Assembly (NCBI GenBank): GCA_002307375.1
Contig: NTJI01000004.1
Coordinates: 124,001 to 188,000 of the forward strand
Direction: 5' to 3'
DNA length: 64,000 bases
DNA from: Lysobacteraceae bacterium NML93-0399
GTDB lineage: Bacteria > Pseudomonadota > Gammaproteobacteria > Xanthomonadales > Xanthomonadaceae
Positions 57,581 to 64,000 of this stretch are shown one piece after another. Position numbers and translations under genes: made by a program. The notes under the pieces are model-generated. The model did not search any database. It saw only the letters and a list, made by a program, of their open reading frames with translations, and had not been told where the DNA came from. Each line of letters starts with the position of its first letter. The first letter of the stretch is position 1.

Positions 57581-58685
57581 ATGACCACGCGCCGGCTTCT
57601 GGCACTCAACGTTGGCTCGTCCACCCTCAAGGGCGCGTGCTATCTGTTGCACGCTGAGGGGCCAGGCGCGCAGCCACGCGTCGTGGAGCGCTCCCGGGCC
57701 GAGATTGCCGTCGGCGCGGATGCGCAAGAGCGACTTGCCACCCTGCTCGAAATATTGTCGATACCGGCGCCCGGCCCCGACGTGGTGGCCACCGAATCGT
57801 ACATGGCGGCGACCTGCGCAACGCCAGCGAGCTCGACGAAGATGTACTTGCGAAACTGGATGCCTTGGTGCCATTCGCACCCTTGCACCAGCCGGTCGCC
57901 CTCGCGTTCGCGCGTGCCGCGCGCCTGCGTTGGCCGCAAGCCCGCCAGGGCGTGGCCTTCGACACGGACTTCCACGTGACACTCGCACCCTGGAGCCAGC
58001 GCCTGCCCATCCCCGAAGCATGGGATGCGCTGGGCGTCCGCCGCTACGGTTTCCACGGACTCGCCTTCGCCTCTGCACTGCGAGTCGTGGCCAGCCAGGA
58101 CGCCGGAATCCTGCGGAGCCGCGCCGTCTTCGCGCATCTGGGGGGGGTGGTTGCAGCGTCTGCGCCGTCGAGGACGGTCGGAGCCGCGACACCACCATGG
58201 CGCTCACTCCGCTGGGGGGAATCCCGAGCCCTACCCGCTCCGGGAATCTCGATCCCGGTGCGTTGCTGTACCTGCTCAGGCACGAACGGCTGGACGCGCA
58301 AGCGATTGAAGATGGTTTGTCCCGCACTGCAGGTCTTGCCGGCATCGCCGGGCACGGCGATATGCGCGTGCTGCTTGCCGATCCTGGCCCGCAGGCCCAG
58401 CTTGCCGTGGACCTCTTCGCAGTCCGGATCGCGCAGTCCATCGCGGCCATGGCCACGGGAATCGGCGGACTCGACCATGTCGTCTTTTCCGGCGGCATCG
58501 GCCACCGCGCGCCGGGTCTGCGGGCGCGGATCATCGCGCGCTTGGGCTGGCTTGGCCTGGCGCTGGCACCTGACGACAACGATGCTGGGGCCACGCGGAT
58601 CGATGCCGCGAGCGGGCCGGCCATCTGGAACGTCGCGATCGATGAGGAACGCGAGCTGGCCGAATCAGCATTGGCCTGGCTGTAG
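57581..58685 (+). pseudogene. Acetate kinase gene with two single-base frameshifts
   Basis: Start ATG 57581 gives MTTRRLLALNVGSSTLKGAC, the acetate-kinase N-terminus. At about 57791 the frame shifts, then RIVHGGDLRNASELDEDVLA through FHGLAFASALRV runs to 58140. In the G8 run at 58140-58147 it shifts again, to CSVCAVEDGRSRDTTMALTP, GIPSPTRSGNLDPGALLY and FSGGIGHRAPGLRARI, ending at 58685. Each shift needs one added base (GCC to GCCC, G8 to G9). All conserved blocks are present, so the intact enzyme would make acetyl phosphate or ATP. Either a recent pseudogene or assembly errors. Confidence 0.8.
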
Positions 58686-58720
58686 TCCACGGCATACCGC
58701 CAGGGCGGCCCCAGCCAGGA

Positions 58721-60022
58721 TTACTCGCCGATCAGTGGCGTCGTGAGCACCGCTGCGAATCCACCACCTGGGGTGCGCATGTTCGTAGTCTGGCCCTGAT
58801 AAAGCCGGGCCGCGAACAACAGCACACCCGCCTCGGACGCGAAGCAGCGCACGTCCGCCTTGAGGGACTGGCCCCCATGCACGATCCGCATGCTCGGTGG
58901 CGCGAAGGCCTGTGCGATGTAGGTCGCCGACGCCATCGACTCCCACGTTCGCCGGGTGAGCTTGTCGCCCCGATAGCTGCCACGGCTGCCGAACCCTGCT
59001 GCAGGCTTGAAGAAGTAGCCGTTGCGCGCTGCCCACAACGCATCCCGGTTCGCGGGCACGAGTTCGACCGTGGGCGGGATCACCTGGCCCAGCAGTGCCG
59101 TCGAACCCGCATCGACCCCGAACCCGCCGAGCAGAGCCGGGTCCCCGAGCACCGCAAGGTTGCGCTTGTCGGCAAACAGCGCGTGTGCTCGGGGATGCGG
59201 CATCAGCGCGACGTCCCCTGCCAGGTAAGCCTCACGAATGTCTGCATGCGAGGCATCCTCGAGCGCGAAATCGGTCAACCGGTTGTAGACAGTGTCGATT
59301 CGACCGTGGGCATCCTCAAGCCCGTCCGAACCAAATGACAAATCCTCGGGAGCGCTGATCACGCAGTCCACGCCATGGTCCCGAAACGCGTTCGCGTACA
59401 GCTCAAACTCGGGGTAAAGGAACTGCGCTCGCGGAGTGCTGTCCACGATGGCCAGGCGCGACGGCGTGCGCCCGGATTGCTGCCGAGCATCCTCCATCCA
59501 GGCCGTGACGGCCGCATCACGCGCTTGGGCCGCGTTGGTCCAGGTGGCCCATGCTGGCGGCGCGCAAGACCGCACGGCATCGAGCAACAAGGCATTGAGG
59601 AGCAGACCGCCTGGATTGGTGTTGACCTCGATCAGCCGCGGCCCATCGACCGTCAGGTGAAAGTCCAGACCCAGGACGCCCCCCGCAGAACCCGGATCAT
59701 GGGTTGCAATGTCAGGGGCCCATTGCAGGACCCGTTGGCTATATCCCGGGTTTCCTGCGACGTCGAAGACCGCCGCCGCGACTCGTCCCATGGCCTCCAA
59801 CGCGGGCCGATCAACGAACAAGGCATAGGGTGAAAATAAGTGCGCGTGTACGGCGGGATCAGTCGTGAACTCCGGAAAGGCACCCCGGATCGACTCGTGC
59901 AGACGGAGGATGTCGACCACTTCGCATGCACACCGCTGGTTGAGCGGCGCGCTTTCCAGGGTGGCACAGTCGATCTCGCAGCCTGTCTGTCCAACTATTA
60001 TCGGAGTCCGCGGTTCAACCAC
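58721..60022 (-). CDS. ATP-grasp-like enzyme at the end of a mer-type operon
   Basis: 433 residues with features of circularly permuted ATP-grasp proteins: FHLTVDGPRLIEVNTNPGGL (acidic metal ligands), RIDTVYNRLTDFAL, and the nucleotide loop GYFFKPAAGFGSRGSYRGDK, ending ADVRCFASEAGVLLFAARLY. The substrate is unknown; relatives ligate amines or amino acids to carboxylates (for example glutathionylspermidine synthases). The best start is GTG at 60022, overlapping the GDCCVxC stop by eight bases; longer frames lie wholly inside that gene. It is the fourth gene of merT-merP-GDCCVxC-ATPgrasp, an uncommon mer setting. Confidence 0.7.
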   Translation of the reverse strand: MVEPRTPIIVGQTGCEIDCATLESAPLNQRCACEVVDILRLHESIRGAFPEFTTDPAVHAHLFSPYALFVDRPALEAMGRVAAAVFDVAGNPGYSQRVLQWAPDIATHDPGSAGGVLGLDFHLTVDGPRLIEVNTNPGGLLLNALLLDAVRSCAPPAWATWTNAAQARDAAVTAWMEDARQQSGRTPSRLAIVDSTPRAQFLYPEFELYANAFRDHGVDCVISAPEDLSFGSDGLEDAHGRIDTVYNRLTDFALEDASHADIREAYLAGDVALMPHPRAHALFADKRNLAVLGDPALLGGFGVDAGSTALLGQVIPPTVELVPANRDALWAARNGYFFKPAAGFGSRGSYRGDKLTRRTWESMASATYIAQAFAPPSMRIVHGGQSLKADVRCFASEAGVLLFAARLYQGQTTNMRTPGGGFAAVLTTPLIGE

Positions 60023-60227
60023 AACAGGGATTGTTCTGTTGGATCGGTGGACATGGCACTGTTCCGAACGAGCAGAACACACAGCAGTCGCCTTGATGCG
60101 GACGCAAAACCGCTCCACAGCCCGTGCACTCATAGAAGAATTGACACGCTGTGATGGGCATTGTCTCGGTCGCCCGATGGCCGCACTCCGGGCAGGTCAA
60201 GACGCTTTCCAGCTTGACGTCACTCAC
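60015..60227 (-). CDS. GDCCVxC-domain small cysteine-rich protein (second copy)
   Basis: 70 residues: LTCPECGHRATETMPITACQ, YECTGCGAVLRP, GDCCVFCSFGTVPCPP and a CCG end. GTG start at 60227 overlaps the merP stop (60220-60222). It is about 70% identical by eye to the copy at 20619. Likely a metal-binding partner of MerT/MerP. Confidence 0.85.
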   Translation of the reverse strand: MSDVKLESVLTCPECGHRATETMPITACQFFYECTGCGAVLRPHQGDCCVFCSFGTVPCPPIQQNNPCCG

Positions 60228-60507
60228 CGCGAGTCCGCACCTTGGCCGGGAAGCCTGCTTCCGTGACTGCACGCGCGATTCCGGCTGCATCGGTCTGGCT
60301 CGATTCGAACGTCACCGTGACTGTTTCAGCCCGGGTGTCCACCTTCACATCGGCCACGCCCGGCACCTTCTCCAGCGCCTTCCTGATGGTGATGCCGCAG
60401 GCGGGACAGGTCATGTTCTCAGCATCGAGCATCACTACGGTTGCGGGCGTCGCAAGAGCGGCACCGACCGACAGAGCAGCCACCAGGGCCAGTATCCACT
60501 TGTGCAT
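60220..60507 (-). CDS. merP: MerP periplasmic mercury-binding protein (second copy)
   Basis: 95 residues with signal peptide (ILALVAALSVGAALA) and one HMA domain with MTCPACGITIRKALEKVPGV. Start at ATG 60507 (MHKWILA), eight bases downstream of the merT stop and preceded by GGAGG. A longer frame reaching 60669 lies inside merT and is rejected. Confidence 0.9.
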   Translation of the reverse strand: MHKWILALVAALSVGAALATPATVVMLDAENMTCPACGITIRKALEKVPGVADVKVDTRAETVTVTFESSQTDAAGIARAVTEAGFPAKVRTRGE

Positions 60508-60515
60508 CGCGCCTC

Positions 60516-60872
60516 CTACAGAATCCAGACGATGTAATAGGGAAACAGCAGCAACAGGACGATGAGGGCTGTCGCCAACCAGAGCCAACGTCGCCTGCGT
60601 CGCAGAGCGTCCGGGGCGATGCAACTGCCATCCACACCGCACCGTGCCGCCGGTCGATACAGCATCCAAAACGCCACGGCCAAGGACAGTACGGCGGCGG
60701 CGCTGAACCAGGGCCTCAAGGGATCGAGAGCTGTCAGGGTGCCGATCCAGGCGCCACTGATGCCCAGCAGGACCAGCACCAGCGGCACGACGCAGCAGAC
60801 CGATGCGCCAATGGCGGCGATGCTCGCGCCAACGATGGCTGGAACAGACGATTTGGCCGGGGTTGTTTGCAT
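60516..60872 (-). CDS. merT: MerT mercuric transport protein (second copy)
   Basis: 118 residues and three membrane segments; cysteine pairs in ASVCCVVPLVLVL and RCGVDGSCIAP. First gene of the second mer-like operon, directly behind its promoter. About 65-70% like the copy at 19967. No reductase gene follows. Confidence 0.9.
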   Translation of the reverse strand: MQTTPAKSSVPAIVGASIAAIGASVCCVVPLVLVLLGISGAWIGTLTALDPLRPWFSAAAVLSLAVAFWMLYRPAARCGVDGSCIAPDALRRRRRWLWLATALIVLLLLFPYYIVWIL

Positions 60873-60879
60873 CAGAGTA

Positions 60880-60910
60880 TACTAGCCTCTGTACCTAGGT
60901 ACGGAGTCAA
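60880..60910 (-). promoter_or_regulatory. Second mer operator-promoter (PmerT)
   Basis: Minus strand -35 TTGACT (60910-60905) and -10 CTAGTA (60885-60880) at 19 bp, or TAGTAT at 20 bp. The dyad GTACCTAGGTAC (60891-60902) lies in the spacer. Same plan as the promoter at 19929. Confidence 0.85.
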
Positions 60911-60913
60911 GCC

Positions 60914-61339
60914 GTGCGTCCGAACACGTTTACGATCAGCCGGCTGGCGGCGGCGGCCGATGTGCACGTCGAAACCGTGCGCTACTACCAGCGACGTAGG
61001 CTGCTGCGTCAACCCGAGCGACCCATAGGAGGCGTGCGTCGTTACGACGAAAACGATGTCAATCGGCTTCAGTTCATCCGGCGCGCTCAGATGATGGGAT
61101 TCAGCCTCGACGAGATCGCTGGCCTGCTAGAGATCACAGGCGAACGTTCTTGCGAGCAGACCCGTCAGCTGACCGAGCGAAAGCTCGTCGATGTCCGTCT
61201 ACGAATCCGCGAGCTACGACAGCTGGAGAGGGATCTCGAACAGAAGATAGCGCGGTGCGCCCAAGTGCCGGCGGGAGAGTGCTGCCCAACCCTCGATTTT
61301 CTGGAGCGGCCAAGAAAGCCAGCTGCGACAGGCAGTTAG
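60914..61339 (+). CDS. merR: MerR mercury-responsive regulator (second copy), tail from terminal repeat
   Basis: 141 residues: winged helix FTISRLAAAADVHVETVRYY, metal cysteines in GERSCEQTRQL, IARCAQVP and GECCPTLDF. It controls the divergent merT operon. The last 12 codons (LERPRKPAATGS) are encoded inside the 81-bp terminal repeat (61301-61381), whose left copy would encode the similar LERPRKSAMTGS. The tail differs from that of the merR at 19502 and is thus transposon-derived. Confidence 0.9.
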   Translation: MRPNTFTISRLAAAADVHVETVRYYQRRRLLRQPERPIGGVRRYDENDVNRLQFIRRAQMMGFSLDEIAGLLEITGERSCEQTRQLTERKLVDVRLRIRELRQLERDLEQKIARCAQVPAGECCPTLDFLERPRKPAATGS

Positions 61340-61381
61340 CTCACTTTCGGCCCGTTTTTACACGAATCCCTGCCGACCCTC
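61301..61381 (-). repeat. Right 81-bp terminal repeat, TnXax1/TALE-cassette-like
   Basis: The outer end on the + strand is CCCTGCCGACCCTC, finishing at 61381. It is inverted relative to 19136-19216 with 7 mismatches. It overlaps the 3' end of merR and abuts the IS3 remnant. Confidence 0.75.
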
Positions 61382-61664
61382 TCATGGCTTGAACCGGCGG
61401 TCGAGCTCCGCCTGGGCAAAATACGCTGACGCCTTGCGCAGGATCTCGTTGGCCTGGCGCAGCTCGCGTACTTCCCGCTCCAACGCCTTTATCCGCGCCT
61501 GCTCGTCGGTAGTCGGCCCGCTGCGCAAGCCGCGGTCACGCTCGGCCTGACGGACCCAGCGACGCAGCGACTCGGGCGTGCACCCTACCTTGCCTGCGAT
61601 CGAGACAATCGCCGCCCACTGCGATCCGTGCTCGCCCTGATGCTCCAGCACCATCCGTACCGCG
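61382..61664 (-). pseudogene. IS3-family OrfA remnant (orfB lost, 5' end interrupted)
   Basis: The frame reads [20 protein letters not shown], a helix-turn-helix ([15 protein letters not shown]) and a leucine zipper ([20 protein letters not shown]), ending DRRFKP at 61382. The natural N-terminus is cut by the IS3 element at 61665. The expected orfB is missing because the 81-bp repeat of the metal island replaces it. Confidence 0.8.
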
Positions 61665-61669
61665 GGGTT

Positions 61670-62575
61670 CTACCCCGAAATCACGGACGGCTGTAAAAGA
61701 GCTGACAGCTTCCGGTCTTTCCTGGCCACCCTGCGCCGCATCCTCGGGTTGTGGAACCGCTCGATGTATTCGAACACATCAGCCCTGGCGGCATCGGGTG
61801 TCGGATACGTCATGCGGTGGACCCGCTCGCGCTTGAGCAGGCCGAAGAAGCCTTCGCACGCCGCGTTGTCACCGCAATGGCCCACCGCGCTCATCGAGCA
61901 CACCAGTTCGTTGGCCGCCAGGTAACGCTGGTAGTCGCCGCTCCGGAACTGGCTGCCGCGATCGGAATGCAGGATCACCGGGTCGCTGCCCTGACGCTGC
62001 CAGACCGCCATCTGCACGGCCCGGATCACCATCTGCCGATCCTGCCGATGGTGCATCGACCAGCCCACCACGCGCTGGTCGAACAGGTCCAGCACGATGC
62101 ACAGGCACAGCTTGCCCTGCCGGTCTTGAGTTCGGTGATGTCGGTGACCCACTTGGTCTCCGGCTCCAGCGCAGTGAAGTCCCGTTCGAGCAGGTTGCGC
62201 ACGCCCGGCGGCGTCAGCGCGGGCCGGCCACGCTGCCCACGCCGCTTCGGCCGCGGCCAGCCCTGCAGGCCATCTTCAGCCATCAGGCGCGCCACCCGGT
62301 TCAGGCTGACGGGTTCGCCGGCATCGGCCAGATCTTCCTGCATCCGACCGGCGCCCAGCGTGCCCCGGCTGTCTTCATGCAGCTCACGGATGCGGTCGAG
62401 CAAGCGCTCGTTGTCGAGCGGGCGGGTGCTTGGCAGGCGCTTGCTCCAGTCGTAGTAACCACTGGCCGAGACCCGCAGGCAGCGGCACATCAGCCGAACC
62501 GGGAACTCATCGCGGCAACGTTCGATCGCCTGATACCTCAGGACGATCCCTTGGCAAAGAACGTCGCCGCTTCTC
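61670..62575 (-). pseudogene. IS3 OrfB transposase (rve), frameshifted
   Basis: Frame one gives [20 protein letters not shown] through [20 protein letters not shown] to [11 protein letters not shown]. At about 62135 the frame moves by one base, and [40 protein letters not shown] and ENTLKRERVH-like GFFGLLKRERVHRMTY complete the DDE core (D in TDITE, D in LHSDRGSQ, E in NAACEGFFGLL). One added C restores the frame. In IS3 elements OrfB is normally made by -1 frameshift from OrfA. Confidence 0.8.
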
Positions 62576-62825
62576 TTAAAAAATCCCGCTCCTTCTTCAC
62601 CCGGGCCAGCTCGCGCTTCAGGCGGGCGAGTTCCTCATCCCGGGGCGTGCCGGTGCCGCCGAAGGCCACCTTGCCTTGGCTCTGGGCCTCTCGCTTCCAG
62701 CGGGTCAGCAGCGTGTCCCGGATCCCCAGCTCCCGTGCCACCTGAGCGCAGCTGACGCCCGGCTGGCTCGCCTGCTCAACCGCGCCACGCTTGAACTCTG
62801 CACTGAACTTCCTTCGCTTCGACAT
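62538..62825 (-). CDS. IS3 OrfA
   Basis: 95 residues: [20 protein letters not shown], helix-turn-helix ([20 protein letters not shown]) and a leucine zipper ([20 protein letters not shown]). It overlaps the OrfB frame. ATG at 62825 has AGGAG upstream; a GTG two codons earlier is also open. Confidence 0.85.
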   Translation of the reverse strand: MSKRRKFSAEFKRGAVEQASQPGVSCAQVARELGIRDTLLTRWKREAQSQGKVAFGGTGTPRDEELARLKRELARVKKERDFLREAATFFAKGSS

Positions 62826-62887
62826 GAACACTCCTCATGGCCTCGATCGGCCTTCTCGTAAGTGTCCGTGAAAACGGGGGTGAACCC

Positions 62888-63048
62888 TCGGTGGCCATGT
62901 GAGCCGCGTCGGACAGCAGCGCCAAGCTGTTGGTGACGAGGCCACCCACCACCTCGGCGACCAGGAAGGCGGCGGTGAGTCCGAAGGCCCACCACAACGG
63001 TTTCTCATGCTGGACTTCGCCCAGCCCGTGATCGTGTCCTGCACCCAT
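62888..63048 (-). pseudogene. CzcD-type CDF transporter, N-terminal part cut by IS3
   Basis: From ATG 63048 (AGGAG upstream): MGAGHDHGLGEVQHEKPLWW and the first helices ending TNSLALLSDAAHMATEG, where the IS begins. The histidine-rich head and SLALLSDAAHM zinc motif are those of CzcD/ZitB. The remainder is not in the window. It follows the czcA at 63091. Confidence 0.85.
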
Positions 63049-63090
63049 GTCTTGTGCTCCTAAGTGGCCGCAGCCTGCATGAAGTTTCGA

Positions 63091-64000
<910 letters not shown>

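Larger units (their letters stand above)
61665..62887. mobile_element. IS3-family insertion sequence, 1.22 kb
   Basis: Imperfect ends match in inverted orientation: GGGTTCTACCCCG at 61665 and, reversed, GGGTTCACCCCCG ending at 62887, both continuing to TCACGGAC. It contains orfA and orfB. It separates an OrfA fragment (left) from a CDF gene (right), and the flanking triplets do not match, so boundaries may have rearranged. Confidence 0.75.

Overview
The window reads as chromosome from a GC-rich gammaproteobacterium of the Xanthomonadaceae (Stenotrophomonas, Pseudoxanthomonas, Luteimonas or Lysobacter type). The reasons are a copL-copA-copB copper operon of Xanthomonas type, 81-bp terminal repeats resembling those I recall for Xanthomonas TnXax1/TALE cassettes, and the general codon and GC style. 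Most of the window is accessory DNA: stacked transposons carrying metal and streptomycin resistance. No rRNA, tRNA or CRISPR array was seen. Family names rest on reading the sequences; no database search was possible.

Layout. (1) 1-12,560: a divergent KfrA-like/tyrosine-recombinase pair (a TnpT/TnpS-style resolution module), a 1,430-residue STAND-type NTPase with a C-terminal nuclease-like motif (candidate anti-phage effector), and a DUF4238 gene split by a complete Tn5393 (strA, strB, tnpR, tnpA), followed by gene debris. (2) 12,681-18,957: ordinary-looking Xanthomonad genes: a DUF2955/FUSC plus HlyD efflux pair with a divergent TetR, then an overlapping DUF4105 gene and lipoprotein esterase. 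(3) 19,136-61,381: a 42.2-kb metal-resistance region bracketed by 81-bp inverted repeats. Nested inside it is a 17.4-kb Tn3-family transposon (19,436-36,851, perfect 5-bp duplication TCGTA) that split a cation diffusion facilitator (CDF) gene; its halves now lie 17.4 kb apart and rejoin in frame on paper. The transposon carries merRTP-GDCCVxC, tnpA, a TnpS-like recombinase, MerR-CDF, czcICBA-CDF-czcP and a KfrA/TnpT-like gene. Outside it lie a second MerR-CDF-czcABCI block, a FieF-like CDF, a copper operon (copL, copA, copB, cytochrome c, small copper proteins, copC, copD, Cu-ATPase), a truncated ATPase, a frameshifted acetate kinase, and a second merR/merTP-GDCCVxC operon ending in an ATP-grasp gene. 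(4) 61,382-64,000: an IS3 remnant with a second IS3 element in it, and the end of a third czc block.

How the genes fit together. Three CzcCBA-type tripartite pumps export Zn/Cd/Co across both membranes. CDFs and the SPC-type CzcP move ions to the periplasm, and MerR-type regulators sit beside textbook 19-bp-spaced promoters. The Cop proteins oxidise, bind and export copper. Both mer-like operons import metal (MerT/MerP) but neither has a merA in this window.

Leads worth most follow-up: the STAND-nuclease gene, the merA-less mer operon with GDCCVxC and ATP-grasp genes, the shared GATAA-N7-TTATC cores beside the two KfrA/TnpT genes, and the nested transposon architecture. Five frameshifts are each cured by adding one C or G to a short C/G run, so some apparent pseudogenes may be assembly errors.
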